Of a stretch of DNA of 64,000 nucleotides, positions 1 through 8,716 are shown piece after piece. A model generated the notes under the pieces. It saw nothing but the letters and a program-made list of their open reading frames with translations. It was not told the DNA's origin and ran no database searches. Position 1 is the stretch's first letter. The number at the start of each line of letters is the position of its first letter. The DNA comes from CAWCXF01 sp963799455 (lineage in GTDB: Bacteria > Pseudomonadota > Alphaproteobacteria > Rhodobacterales > Rhodobacteraceae): assembly GCA_963799455.1 (NCBI GenBank), contig CAWCXF010000005.1, positions 186,001 to 250,000 of the forward strand, in the 5' to 3' direction. The position numbers and the translations under genes were made by a program.

Positions 1-234
1 CGCGCCCATCAGCCCGGCGGCGTAGACCGCCACGCCCGCCGCGAGCACGACCGCGGCCTGGAGCGCGCGCGCGCCGATCTCCGGCCAGGGCAGCACGAGC
101 GGGCCGAGCAGCGCGAGCCCGAGCGCGAGCGCCAGCACCGCGCGGTTGGGGATCGTCATGCGCGCGAGGTCGGACCACGCGGCCCAGGCGCCGACCGGCA
201 GCGCCGGGATCAGCAGCCAGGCGGCGGCGCTCAA
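1..234 (-). CDS. cpaA: Prepilin peptidase CpaA/TadV (partial)
   Basis: N-terminal 78 codons of an A24-type prepilin peptidase that runs off the left edge. The protein would cleave the leader of the Flp prepilin in the inner membrane. The visible part starts with a hydrophobic helix, then the sequence SDLARMTIPNR, the conserved loop carrying the first catalytic aspartate of the TadV/CpaA family, then two more hydrophobic stretches. The proposed TTG start (234-232) overlaps the TGA of the upstream TPR gene, suggesting translational coupling; the internal ATG in RMTIPN would cut off the catalytic Asp and is unlikely. Position at the end of the tad operon supports the call. The second catalytic Asp lies outside the window. 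Confidence 0.75.
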   Translation of the reverse strand, partial: MSAAAWLLIPALPVGAWAAWSDLARMTIPNRAVLALALGLALLGPLVLPWPEIGARALQAAVVLAAGVAVYAAGLMGA

Positions 235-1130
235 ATCGCCGCGCCCGCGTCGAGCGCGGCGAGCGCGCGGGCCGCGGCCTCGAAATACCGAGGATGGGTC
301 TCGACCGCGTCGCGCAGCAGCGTCCGGCCGATCTCGACATCGCCCGCCTTGATGGCCGAGAGCGCCAGCGTGTGCAGCAGCATCGCGCGCTCGGTCTGGG
401 TCGTCGGCACCAGCGGCAGCTCGTAGAGCCCCCGCGCGCCGCGCGCGAGCGCGAGGTTGTTCTTGGCGGTGAAGAGCGAGGGGTCGGCCGCGAGCGCGCG
501 CACGAACAACCGCTCGGCGCCCTCGGCGTCGCCGCGGGCGAGCTTCGAGTAGCCCCAGTTGTTGAGCACGCCCGCAGGCGACGCGGACAGCTCGGCCGCG
601 ATCTCGTGGAAGGCGTCGGCGCGGCCCCAGTCCTGCCGGGCGTCGGCCACCATCGCCTCGAGCCTGTAGCGCCGCGCGGTCTCGTAGGTCGGCGGCACGG
701 CGTCGAGCGCCGCGCGCGCGCCGTCCCAGTCGCCGGAGCGGATCAGCGCCTCGGCCAGCGACACGCGGTCCTCGTCCGTGCCGCCCCGCCCCGCGGCCAG
801 GGCGCGCCAGAGGGGCGCCGCCTCCTCGGGGCGCTCGGCGCGCATCAGCGCGGTCGCGAGCCCGCGGCGCGCGCCCGCGTCCGCGGGGCGCGCCGCGGCC
901 GTGCGCTGGAAATGCGCCACCGCCTCGCGCGGGTCGGCGACGGCCAGCATCACCTCGTCGAGCTGGGCCGCGTCGATCACCTCGAGCTCCGAGGACGGCC
1001 CGCGCTGGACGCCGGGGGCCTGGCCCGAGCAGGCCGCGAGCCCCGCGCACAAAAGCGCCGGCAGCGCCGCGCGCGGCCTGCGGCGGGGTGGGGCCGGGCG
1101 CGGGGGCGTCGTCGGGTGCGCGGCGCGCAT
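231..1130 (-). CDS. tadD: TPR lipoprotein of tad locus (TadD-like)
   Basis: About 299 residues. A basic, Pro-rich N-terminus is followed by a short hydrophobic segment ending in LAAC, a lipobox, so this is probably an outer-membrane or periplasmic lipoprotein. The rest is helical tetratricopeptide repeats; the N-N-W-G and K-N-N-L-A segments are typical TPR helices. TadD proteins act as pilotins or scaffolds for the Flp pilus secretin. An upstream ATG at 1145 overlaps the stop of the preceding gene (ATGA), but the ATG at 1130 has a good GGGAGG ribosome site about six bases upstream, so it is preferred. The family is identified by repeat type and operon position, not by a unique motif. Confidence 0.75.
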   Translation of the reverse strand: MRAAHPTTPPRPAPPRRRPRAALPALLCAGLAACSGQAPGVQRGPSSELEVIDAAQLDEVMLAVADPREAVAHFQRTAAARPADAGARRGLATALMRAERPEEAAPLWRALAAGRGGTDEDRVSLAEALIRSGDWDGARAALDAVPPTYETARRYRLEAMVADARQDWGRADAFHEIAAELSASPAGVLNNWGYSKLARGDAEGAERLFVRALAADPSLFTAKNNLALARGARGLYELPLVPTTQTERAMLLHTLALSAIKAGDVEIGRTLLRDAVETHPRYFEAAARALAALDAGAAI

Positions 1131-1141
1131 GGCGACCTCCC

Positions 1142-1684
1142 TCATCGTGCGGCCGCGGGCCCGGCCGCCCGCGCGCCGACCGCGACCGCCTCGCCGCCCG
1201 GCGCCACGGCCGCGGCGCCCTCGGCCAGGATCAGGTTGTCGCGCACCGCGTCCGAGGCGCCGTCGCCGAGAGCGTAGGCGCGGCGGAAGGCGGCGGCCGC
1301 CTCCGCCGCGCGGCCGGTCTCGAGGAGGAGCACGCCGAGGTTGTTCCAGGCCGCCGCGAAGCCCGGCGCGCGCTCGGTCGCGCGCCGCAGCAGCGGCTCG
1401 GCCTGGCCGAGCCGCCCCAGCGCGAGGTTCGCGCTGCCCATCGCCGCGAGCGCCTCGGGGCCGGCGCCCGCCAGCGCGGCCTGGCGGAAGGCCCTGAGCG
1501 CGCCCTCCGCGTCCCCCGCCGCCATCGCGGCGTGGCCCTCGTCGAGCGCGGCCTCGGCGCGGGGCGGCGCGGGCGGGCTGGGGGCCAGGAAGGGCAGGGG
1601 GCCGAAGCCCGCGCCCCCCGGGCCGCAGCCCGCGAGCGCGGCGCAGCAGGCGAGCGCGGGGCCGAGGCGGGCCTCAGCGGCCAA
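1142..1684 (-). CDS. Small TPR lipoprotein of tad locus
   Basis: 180 residues with an N-terminal signal ending in LAGC (lipobox around residues 17-20), then a Pro/Ala-rich spacer and about three TPR motifs. The W-N-N-L-G-V-L-L helix near residue 115 is characteristic. The start is a TTG at 1684, chosen because GGAGGAGG lies five bases upstream; it overlaps the 3' end of tadC by 11 bp. Tandem TPR lipoproteins after tadC are normal in alphaproteobacterial tad operons, where they are thought to help localise the secretin. This one may be the true TadD and its downstream neighbour the paralogue; sequence alone does not decide. Confidence 0.7.
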   Translation of the reverse strand: MAAEARLGPALACCAALAGCGPGGAGFGPLPFLAPSPPAPPRAEAALDEGHAAMAAGDAEGALRAFRQAALAGAGPEALAAMGSANLALGRLGQAEPLLRRATERAPGFAAAWNNLGVLLLETGRAAEAAAAFRRAYALGDGASDAVRDNLILAEGAAAVAPGGEAVAVGARAAGPAAAR

Positions 1685-2639
1685 GGCCGCCTCCTCCCAG
1701 CGTCTGCACGATGTCGTAGATCGAGGGCCCGATCAGGATGATGAGGAGCGGGGGCACGGTGAGCATCATGGTGGCCAGCGTCATCTTGACGGGGAGCGTG
1801 TTGGCCTTCTCCTCGGCGCGCATGACGCGCTTGTCGCGCATCTCGGCGGCGTAGACGCGCAGCGCCTCGGCGATCGAGGTGCCGAAGGTCTGCGACTGCA
1901 CGAGGACGGTGACGAAGGAGGCCACGTCCTGCACGCCCGCGCGCTCGCTCATGTCCTTCAGCACCTGCGTCTTGTCCTTGCCCGCCTTGATCTGCTGCGC
2001 GACGGTCTCGAACTCCCCCGCGAGAGCAGGGTAGGAGGCGTGCAACTCCCTGGCGACCCGGATGATCGACTGGTCGAGCGACTGTCCCGCCTCGATGCAC
2101 ACGAGCATCATGTCGAGCGCGTCGGGGAACCCGTTGGTGATCTCCTCGCGCCGCGCCTCGACGCGGCGGGTGACGACGGATCGCGGCGCCATGTAGCCCA
2201 CGAGCGCGGGGCCCAGCACGAAGCCCACCAGCGAGGACGTGCCCAGCGCGCGGCCCGCGGCCTGGAGCGACAGCACGTAGAAGAGCCCCAGGATCAAGAG
2301 CCCCAGCGCGGCCGCGAGCTGGACGAGGTGGAAGGTCCGCACCGCGTCGCGCGACCGGAACCCGGCCTGCAGCAGGCGCAGCCGCATCGCCGACAGCTCG
2401 CCCGCGTCCTGCGGCTCGAGGAAGGTGGCGAAGCGAGCGAGCTTGGCGTCGCGGCTCTCCGCGCGCAGCCGCGCCTGCGCGGCGCGGGGCTGGGCCCCGG
2501 AGGGCCGCCGGCCGAGCCGCTCGAGCGGGTCGCGCCGGGCGCGCAGCGCGAGGGCGGCGGCGAGCGCCACCAGCGCGAGCCCCGCGGCGCCCAGGGCGAT
2601 CGCGGGGCCGAGCGGCCCCAGCGGGTCGAGCGCGCCCAT
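1674..2639 (-). CDS. tadC: Tad pilus inner-membrane platform protein TadC
   Basis: 321 residues, type II secretion F-domain protein. It forms the inner-membrane platform of the Flp pilus with TadB. An N-terminal membrane helix is followed by a charged cytoplasmic stretch, two helices near residues 100-150, the T2SSF domain (GFPDALDMMLVCIEAGQSLD, characteristic of TadC), and a C-terminal hydrophobic hairpin. The ATG at 2639 shares its first base with the TGA of tadB, so the two are coupled. Length and order (tadA-tadB-tadC) are standard. Confidence 0.92.
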   Translation of the reverse strand: MGALDPLGPLGPAIALGAAGLALVALAAALALRARRDPLERLGRRPSGAQPRAAQARLRAESRDAKLARFATFLEPQDAGELSAMRLRLLQAGFRSRDAVRTFHLVQLAAALGLLILGLFYVLSLQAAGRALGTSSLVGFVLGPALVGYMAPRSVVTRRVEARREEITNGFPDALDMMLVCIEAGQSLDQSIIRVARELHASYPALAGEFETVAQQIKAGKDKTQVLKDMSERAGVQDVASFVTVLVQSQTFGTSIAEALRVYAAEMRDKRVMRAEEKANTLPVKMTLATMMLTVPPLLIILIGPSIYDIVQTLGGGGLGR

Positions 2640-3616
2640 CACACCTTGATGTCCACGAGGCGGCGCATGACGAGGACGTTGACCACGAGGAAGGCCAGCA
2701 CGGCCCCTGCGGCCGGCATGAAGAAGGCGGTCCCGCGCACGGTGTCGAAGTAGTCGGGCTTGAGGAGGTTGAGCCCGACGGTGGCCACGACCGGGAAGGC
2801 CGAGAGGAACATCCCCGACCACTTGGCCTCCGCCGTGATCGCACGCACGCGCCGGAAGAGGCGGAAGCGCGCGCGGATCACGCGGGCGAGCCCGTCGAGC
2901 ACCTCCGCGAGGTTGCCGCCCGCCTGCGCCTGGATCGTCACGGCGACCGCGAGGAAGCGCAGATCCTGCAGTCCCACGCGCTCGGCCATCTCCGAGAGCG
3001 CCTCGCCCGTGTCGCGGCCGTAGGCGGTCTCCTCGGCGAGGGCCGACATCTCGACCCCGAGCGGCCCCGGCACCTCGCGCGCGACGATCTGGACGGCCGA
3101 GCTGAACGGGTGGCCGACGCGCAAGCTCCGCACCATCAGCTCGACCGCGTCGGGCAGCGCCTCCTCGATCGCGGCGAGCCTCGCCTTGGCGCGCTTGCCG
3201 ACCCAGGCCATCACCGCGCCGATCCCCACCACGGGGGCGAGCACGGCGCGCAGGACGAGCGCCGCCTCGGTCCAGAGCGTCAGCCCGGCGAAGGCCGCGG
3301 CCGCGATCCCCGCCATCAGGGCCATCGCCTGGCCCGGCGAGAGCGCCACCCCCGCCCGCACCAGCCGCGCCTGGAGCGCCGCCTGGACCGACACGCCGCG
3401 ACGCCCGCCGACGATCCGCGCGCCCACCTCCTTGCGAAGCGCCTCCAGCGCCTCGGGCGCCACGGCCCCCGCGCGGCCGCGCTCGATCGCGGCGAGCCGC
3501 CGGGCGGCGCGGCGGTGCGAGCGGATGGCGTCGCCGAAGAGGACGAGGGCGAGCCCGCCGATCAGCGTCGGCACCGCCAGGAGGATGACGGCGTAAAGGA
3601 GGATCGCGGGGTCCAT
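2639..3616 (-). CDS. tadB: Tad pilus inner-membrane platform protein TadB
   Basis: 325 residues, T2SSF-domain protein and partner of TadC. An N-terminal membrane helix precedes a basic cytoplasmic linker; two helices lie near residues 85-135. The F-domain carries LPDAVELMVRSLRVGHPFSS and an AQAGGNLAEVL segment, both typical of TadB, and a C-terminal helix pair ends in a short basic tail. It begins three bases after the cpaF stop and overlaps tadC by one base, so it is part of the same transcript. Confidence 0.92.
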   Translation of the reverse strand: MDPAILLYAVILLAVPTLIGGLALVLFGDAIRSHRRAARRLAAIERGRAGAVAPEALEALRKEVGARIVGGRRGVSVQAALQARLVRAGVALSPGQAMALMAGIAAAAFAGLTLWTEAALVLRAVLAPVVGIGAVMAWVGKRAKARLAAIEEALPDAVELMVRSLRVGHPFSSAVQIVAREVPGPLGVEMSALAEETAYGRDTGEALSEMAERVGLQDLRFLAVAVTIQAQAGGNLAEVLDGLARVIRARFRLFRRVRAITAEAKWSGMFLSAFPVVATVGLNLLKPDYFDTVRGTAFFMPAAGAVLAFLVVNVLVMRRLVDIKV

Positions 3617-3619
3617 CGC

Positions 3620-5050
3620 TCAAGCCCCGCTGGGCTCGAAGAGGATGGGCTCGAGCGGGTAGCCCCACATCCGGAAGCGCTCCGAGAAGTGCGAGCGCAC
3701 GCCGGTCGCGGTGAAGTGGCCTTGGATCGTGTTGTCGGGCGCGATCCCCGTGCGCTGGTATCGGAACACCTCCTGCATGGTGATGACGTCGCCCTCCATG
3801 CCGGTGATCTCGGTGATCGAGGTCATCCGCCGACTGCCGTCCTGGAGCCGGCTCGCCTGCACCACGAGGTTGACGGCCGAGGCGATCTGGGCGCGCACCG
3901 CCTTGATCGGCATCTCGATGCCGGCCATGGCGATCATGTTCTCCAGCCGCGAGACCGCGTCGCGCGCCGAGTTGGCGTGGATGGTGGTCATCGAGCCGTC
4001 GTGGCCGGTGTTCATCGCCTGGAGCATGTCGATGACCTCCTCGCCGCGGGTCTCGCCGACGATGATGCGGTCGGGGCGCATCCGGAGCGCGTTCCTCAGG
4101 CAGTCGCGCTGGGTGACGGCGCCGCGCCCCTCGACGTTGGGGGGGCGGCTCTCCATGCGGCCCACATGGGTCTGCTGGAGCTGGAGCTCGGCGGTGTCCT
4201 CGATCGTCAGGATCCGCTCGGCGTCGCCGATGAAGGAGGACAGCGCGTTGAGCGTGGTGGTCTTGCCCGAGCCGGTGCCGCCCGAGACGATGACGTTGAG
4301 CCGGCAGGCGACGGCGGCCTCCAGGTAGGTCGCCATGTCCTCGGTGAAGGCCCCGAACCGCACGAGGTCGTCGATGCCGAGCTTCTCCTTCTTGAACTTG
4401 CGGATCGAGACCAGCGAGCCGTCCACGGCGATGGGCGGCACCATGGCGTTGAAGCGCGAGCCGTCCTTGAGGCGCGCGTCCACGTAAGGGTTCGACTCGT
4501 CCACGCGCCGGCCCACGGCGGAGACGATCTTGTCGATGATCCGCATCAGGTGCTTCTCGTCTCGGAACGTCACGTCTGAGAGCGTGAGCCGGCCCGCGCG
4601 CTCGACGAACACCTGGGAGGGGCCGTTGACCAGGATGTCGTTCACGTCGTCGTCGCGCAAGAGCGGCTCCAGGGGCCCGAGCCCGCGCACCTCGTCCATC
4701 AGCTCCTGGCCGAGGCGCACCCGCTCGTCGCGGCCGAGCACCACGGACATCTCCTGGAGCGCCTCGGCCGCGATGGCGTCGATCTCGGCGCGCAGCTCCG
4801 AATCGGTCGCGCGCTCGAGCGCGGACAGGTTGAGCTGGTCCAGAAGCCGCATGTGCAGCTCGGCCTTGACCTGGGCGAGCCGCTCGCGGCGCTTGCGCTC
4901 CTTGGGATCCTCGGGGGCGGCGGCCGCGGGCTTGGCGAAGCTGCGGATGGGCGCCTCGGGGGCCGTCGGGGCCATGGTCGGGAGGGGGGCGGGCCGCGGC
5001 GGCTGGGGCGCCGGGGCCGGGTGGGCGTCGCGGCGGTACTTGGTGAACAT
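3620..5050 (-). CDS. cpaF: Tad pilus assembly ATPase CpaF/TadA
   Basis: 476 residues, secretion ATPase that powers Flp pilus extrusion from the cytoplasmic face. The first 60 residues are Pro/Ala-rich and variable. The core has the N-terminal domain (DDDVNDILVNGP), a Walker A motif GGTGSGKTT near residue 258, an Asp box (ILTIEDTAELQL), a His box and the RIIVGETRGEE Walker B region near residue 330. All catalytic motifs are intact and length is normal. It lies between cpaE (9 bp gap) and tadB (3 bp gap). Confidence 0.95.
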   Translation of the reverse strand: MFTKYRRDAHPAPAPQPPRPAPLPTMAPTAPEAPIRSFAKPAAAAPEDPKERKRRERLAQVKAELHMRLLDQLNLSALERATDSELRAEIDAIAAEALQEMSVVLGRDERVRLGQELMDEVRGLGPLEPLLRDDDVNDILVNGPSQVFVERAGRLTLSDVTFRDEKHLMRIIDKIVSAVGRRVDESNPYVDARLKDGSRFNAMVPPIAVDGSLVSIRKFKKEKLGIDDLVRFGAFTEDMATYLEAAVACRLNVIVSGGTGSGKTTTLNALSSFIGDAERILTIEDTAELQLQQTHVGRMESRPPNVEGRGAVTQRDCLRNALRMRPDRIIVGETRGEEVIDMLQAMNTGHDGSMTTIHANSARDAVSRLENMIAMAGIEMPIKAVRAQIASAVNLVVQASRLQDGSRRMTSITEITGMEGDVITMQEVFRYQRTGIAPDNTIQGHFTATGVRSHFSERFRMWGYPLEPILFEPSGA

Positions 5051-5059
5051 CCGTGCCCC

Positions 5060-6346
5060 CTATCGTGCCGCGCGCTCGGCGGCGGCACCGTCGGCGAGGT
5101 TGCGCTCGTGCAGCGAGGCCGCGAGGCGCGCGATCTCGCGGCGCAGCGGGTTGCGTGGCGCTGCCTCGGCCAGGGGCGTGCCGTCGTCGCAGGCCTGTGC
5201 CACCTTGGCGCCGCCGTCGGGCATCAGCAGCTCGATCTTGACGTCGAGCCCCTCGGCGAGCCGCCTGAGCCGCGAGCGGCCGGCGACGTCCATCCGGCCC
5301 GGCGCGCGGTTGAGCACCCAGCGCAGCGTCTGATGGGGCAGATCCTCGGCCATCACGGCGCGCATGAGCCTGAGCGCGTTCTCGGCCGAACGCAGGTCGA
5401 GCTCGACCAGGGCGAAGTAGAGATGCGCGCGCTCCAGCACGGTCCCGGTCCACTGCGTCACGGCGTGGGGCATGTCGAGGACGACGTAGTCGAAGTTCAG
5501 GCGCGCGATCTCGATCAGCTTGGCCACGCCGTCGGGCGCCAGCATGTCGAGCGGCACCATGTCGGGGGGCGCGGTGAGCACCCGCATCCGGTCGCGCCAC
5601 GGCGTCAGCGCCTGCAGGAAGGCGTCCGGATCGACCCGCTCGGCGTCCGCGAGGATCTCGGCCGCGGCCTCGCGGCGCGGCAGGTCGAGATAGGTGCCGA
5701 CCGAGCCGAACTGGAGGTCGAGGTCGATCAGGCAGACGCGCGGGTCGCCGTCCTGCCGCGCCAGCTCCCAGGCGAGGTTGACCGCCAGCGTGGTGGCGCC
5801 CACGCCGCCCGCGAGCCCATGGACGGGCAGCACCACGGCGGAACGGTCGTCGGCGGCGCGTCCGCGCGGGCCCGTGGACTGCGCCGTGGACTGCGCCGAG
5901 GACTGCGCCGAGGATCCCGGCGCGGGCAGGCGCGCGATGGCGGCCGCCAGCTCGCCCTCGGGCAGCGGATAGGGCACGAAGCCCTGCGCGCCGAGCTTGA
6001 GGAGCGCGTGCAGCGCCGCCGGCCGCACCTCGCCCGCGATCAGGATCACCGCCTTGCCGCGCGCCTCGGCGGCCGCGACGATGCGCCCGATGAGCGCCAG
6101 GTCGCCCTCGTCCTCGCGCCCGACCGCCAGCGCCAGGAGTTCCAGCGAATCGGCCTCGGGCTGGCCCAGATAGGCCTCGGCCTCGTGGAGCGAGAGGTCG
6201 CCCCAGCCCTCGCCGAGCGCGGCCTCCATCTCCTCCACGAGCCCCTCGAAGGCGTCGAGGTCGCGCGTGACGGTGCAGGCGACGATCGGCGCCGCCCCGG
6301 GGCCCGTCTCGGGCGCCGGCTCCGCATGGGCCGCGATGGCGCTCAT
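5060..6346 (-). CDS. cpaE: Pilus assembly protein CpaE/TadZ (ParA/MinD-like)
   Basis: About 428 residues. The N-terminal receiver-like domain (to about residue 130) lacks clear phosphorylation residues. A short linker with SAQS/STGP repeats leads into a MinD/ParA-type ATPase domain. Its Walker A is the deviant form GGVGATT, without the usual signature Lys, as common in TadZ proteins. The family places the pilus machine at a cell pole. ATG at 6346 is preferred over an in-frame start 33 bases upstream because the family usually begins close to the MSAIAA segment. The 145-bp gap upstream separates it from the OmpA-like gene. Confidence 0.88.
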   Translation of the reverse strand: MSAIAAHAEPAPETGPGAAPIVACTVTRDLDAFEGLVEEMEAALGEGWGDLSLHEAEAYLGQPEADSLELLALAVGREDEGDLALIGRIVAAAEARGKAVILIAGEVRPAALHALLKLGAQGFVPYPLPEGELAAAIARLPAPGSSAQSSAQSTAQSTGPRGRAADDRSAVVLPVHGLAGGVGATTLAVNLAWELARQDGDPRVCLIDLDLQFGSVGTYLDLPRREAAAEILADAERVDPDAFLQALTPWRDRMRVLTAPPDMVPLDMLAPDGVAKLIEIARLNFDYVVLDMPHAVTQWTGTVLERAHLYFALVELDLRSAENALRLMRAVMAEDLPHQTLRWVLNRAPGRMDVAGRSRLRRLAEGLDVKIELLMPDGGAKVAQACDDGTPLAEAAPRNPLRREIARLAASLHERNLADGAAAERAAR

Positions 6347-6491
6347 CGGCTCTCGTCCCCCCGTCCTCGTGCCACGCACGGCGCCGGGCCGCCGAAGCGG
6401 CGGGGCCCTTCGCCTGCCTGACGGTTAGGGACGGCGCGCTAAGAAATCGTAAGCACCGCCCGGCCCGGGCGGGGCGCGGGAGGCCGCCGCG

Positions 6492-7136
6492 TCACTCGAC
6501 GAGCGCCCCCTCGCCCGGCTCGACCAGGGGCTCGGGGACGGCCGAGGCGACGTATTCGCGGAACACCACCTCGGCGTACTTGCCGTTGAGCACGCTCGGG
6601 TGGCGCGCCACGAAGCCCGACACCTGGGTGACGACCCGGCGGTTGAGCCGCTCGCGCCCCGCGTTCGGCACGATCGGATAGCGCTCGCCGTAGGAGACCA
6701 GCGCCTCCAGCCGGCCCCGGCTCACGCCGCGGACGGCGAGGTGGGCCACCACGGCCTCGGCGCGCCGCCGACCGAGGGCCTCGTTGTAGGGGCCGGGCCC
6801 CACCTCGTCGGCGAAGCCGTAGACGCGGAAGCCCAGCTCGGGGAACTGGCGCATCCAGTCGGCCTGGGCGTCGAGCGCCGCGCGCGCGGGCGCCTCGAGC
6901 GCCGCGCTGTCGAAGGGGAAGGTCACCATGCTCGGCACCTCGGCCGCGAATCGGGCCTGCAGGCTCACCAGAGGCGCGCCGCCGCGCATGACCTGCATGT
7001 TGGAGCGCGTGGCGACGCTGAAGTCGGGGGCGAGGCGCCCGGCCTCGCGGTCGGGCGAGGGCACCGAGACGCGCTCGCAGGCCGCGAGCGCGAGGAGCGT
7101 GGCGAGAAGCGCCGGGGCGAAGGGAGCGCGCGCCAT
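6492..7136 (-). CDS. OmpA-family lipoprotein of tad locus
   Basis: 214 residues. Signal peptide with lipobox LAAC at residues 17-20, then an OmpA-like domain (residues about 70-175) with the FPFDSAAL strand, the NEALGRRRAEAVVAHL helix and the final RLNRRVV motif that binds peptidoglycan. This suggests an outer-membrane lipoprotein that anchors the secretin to the cell wall. OmpA-like genes next to rcpA are common in Rhodobacterales tad loci. It begins 4 bp after the rcpA stop. A true CpaD is not seen, and this protein may take its place. Confidence 0.82.
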   Translation of the reverse strand: MARAPFAPALLATLLALAACERVSVPSPDREAGRLAPDFSVATRSNMQVMRGGAPLVSLQARFAAEVPSMVTFPFDSAALEAPARAALDAQADWMRQFPELGFRVYGFADEVGPGPYNEALGRRRAEAVVAHLAVRGVSRGRLEALVSYGERYPIVPNAGRERLNRRVVTQVSGFVARHPSVLNGKYAEVVFREYVASAVPEPLVEPGEGALVE

Positions 7137-7140
7137 CCGC

Positions 7141-8553
7141 TCAGTCCATCACGTAGCCGTAGGAGCCCTGGAAGTCCTGCCGGGCGACCTCGGCCGCGCC
7201 CCCCGCGAGGCCGCCCTCGGTGCGGCCGCGGCCGAACAGCTCGCGCTCGCTCGGGGGGCGCACGCGGTCGGTGGGCAGGATCAGCGCCTCGCCGCGCACG
7301 GGGCTGACGAGATGCGCGGTGATGATGACCACCAGCTCGCTCTGCTCGCGCTGGTAGGACACCGAGCGGAAGAGGGCGCCCAGCACCGGGATGTCGCCCA
7401 GGACGGGCACCTGGCCCACCACGTCCTGGAAGTCGTCCGACAAGAGCCCCGCGATGGCGAAGGACTCGCCGTCGCGCATCTCGACCGTGGTCGAGGTCTC
7501 GCGCCGGCGGAAGGCGTCCACGGCGAAGCCGTTCTGCGTCACGCCCGCCGACGGGTCGATCGAGCTGACCGCGGCGGCGAGCTCGAGGTTGATGACGCCG
7601 CCCTCCACCACGCGGGGCACGAAGTCGAGCTCGATGCCGAACGGCTTGAACTCGATCGAGACGACGCCCAGCTCCTGCGCCACCGGCACCGGATACTCGC
7701 CGCCCGCCAGGAACTCGGCCTTCTGCCCCGACAGCGCGCTGAGGTTGGGCTCGGCCAGCGTGCGCACGACGCCGCGGCTCTCGAGCGCGTCGATGACGAG
7801 GCCGAGCGCGGCCGAGGAGCCGCCCACCGCGAGGCCGAGCGCGCCGGAGGCCTCGGGCGCCACGTCGAGCACGGTCGAGCCGACCGCGCCCACGCCGGTG
7901 CCCGGCACCAGCCGGCCGCGCCCCGTGCCGAAGGCCACGCCGTCCAGATCGGCGATCCCGCGCCCGGTCAGGCCGATGCCGAGCTGCTTGCGCACCGAGC
8001 GCTGCATCTCGGCGAAGCGCACGCTCAGCATCACCTGCTGGGTGCCGCTCACGCTCATCAGGTTCGACACGCGCTCGGGCGCGTAGAGCTCGGCCAGCTC
8101 CAGCGCGCGGTCGAGCTTCTCGATCGAGGAGACGGTGCCCGAGAGCACGATGCCGTCCGCGGCCGAGCGCACGTCGATCGGCTCGCCGGGCAGGATCTGG
8201 CCGAGGCGCTCCTTGAACTCCGACAGATCGGGCGCGACGCGGACCTCGACGTTGGCGATCGGACGCCCGGCCTCGTCGAGCAGCGTCATCGAGGTCCGGC
8301 CGGGCGCGCGGCCCAGCACGTAAAGGGTGCTGTCCGACAGCGTCGAGATGTCGGCGATCGCAGGGTTGGCGATCGAGACCTCCGCGAAGGGCGTGGCGCT
8401 CTCGACCACGACCGCGCGATCGACCGGCACGCTCAGCGTCTCGGACGGCCCCTCCCCCAGCACGCGCAGGCCCTGGGCCAGCGCCGCGGGCCCCGGCGCG
8501 AGCCAGGCCATGAGCCAGCCAGCCGCCGCCGCCGCCAGGATGCGCTTGACCAT
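7141..8553 (-). CDS. rcpA: Flp pilus secretin RcpA/CpaC
   Basis: 470 residues, outer-membrane secretin for the Flp pilus. A cleavable signal peptide ends near ALAQG (about residue 27). The N-terminal pilus domain (residues 40-120) has the typical ISTLSDSTLYVLGRAPG segment, and a BON-like region follows. The secretin domain (about 210-450) shows EPNLSALSGQKAEFLAGGE and the closing VPVLGDIPVLGALFRS motif, a hallmark of type II secretins. Normal length. The C-terminus has a short extension after residue 440 that is variable in the family. Confidence 0.92.
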   Translation of the reverse strand: MVKRILAAAAAGWLMAWLAPGPAALAQGLRVLGEGPSETLSVPVDRAVVVESATPFAEVSIANPAIADISTLSDSTLYVLGRAPGRTSMTLLDEAGRPIANVEVRVAPDLSEFKERLGQILPGEPIDVRSAADGIVLSGTVSSIEKLDRALELAELYAPERVSNLMSVSGTQQVMLSVRFAEMQRSVRKQLGIGLTGRGIADLDGVAFGTGRGRLVPGTGVGAVGSTVLDVAPEASGALGLAVGGSSAALGLVIDALESRGVVRTLAEPNLSALSGQKAEFLAGGEYPVPVAQELGVVSIEFKPFGIELDFVPRVVEGGVINLELAAAVSSIDPSAGVTQNGFAVDAFRRRETSTTVEMRDGESFAIAGLLSDDFQDVVGQVPVLGDIPVLGALFRSVSYQREQSELVVIITAHLVSPVRGEALILPTDRVRPPSERELFGRGRTEGGLAGGAAEVARQDFQGSYGYVMD

Positions 8554-8716
8554 GGACCGCCCTTCGATCGCGCCCGGCCTCGGGCCCGGCTCGCCGCGAG
8601 GTTGCGCCCCGGCCGACGGGCGATCAACCGCGCGGACGCCTCGGGCGCGATCTGTTGGCCGCCGGTCACAGCCTCGGGGCGCGAAGCGGGCCGGGGGCCC
8701 GGGTTCAGGTCGGGCG

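Noticed and set aside
1674..5600. A 1,308-codon minus-strand open frame over cpaE, cpaF, tadB and tadC
   Set aside because: Only its last 321 codons (tadC) have family similarity; the rest is Arg/Ala/Gly sequence in a shadow frame of known genes in GC-rich DNA.
8554..8716. Flp pilin gene between cpaB and rcpA
   Set aside because: No short frame with a prepilin leader and hydrophobic helix was found in the 163-bp gap.
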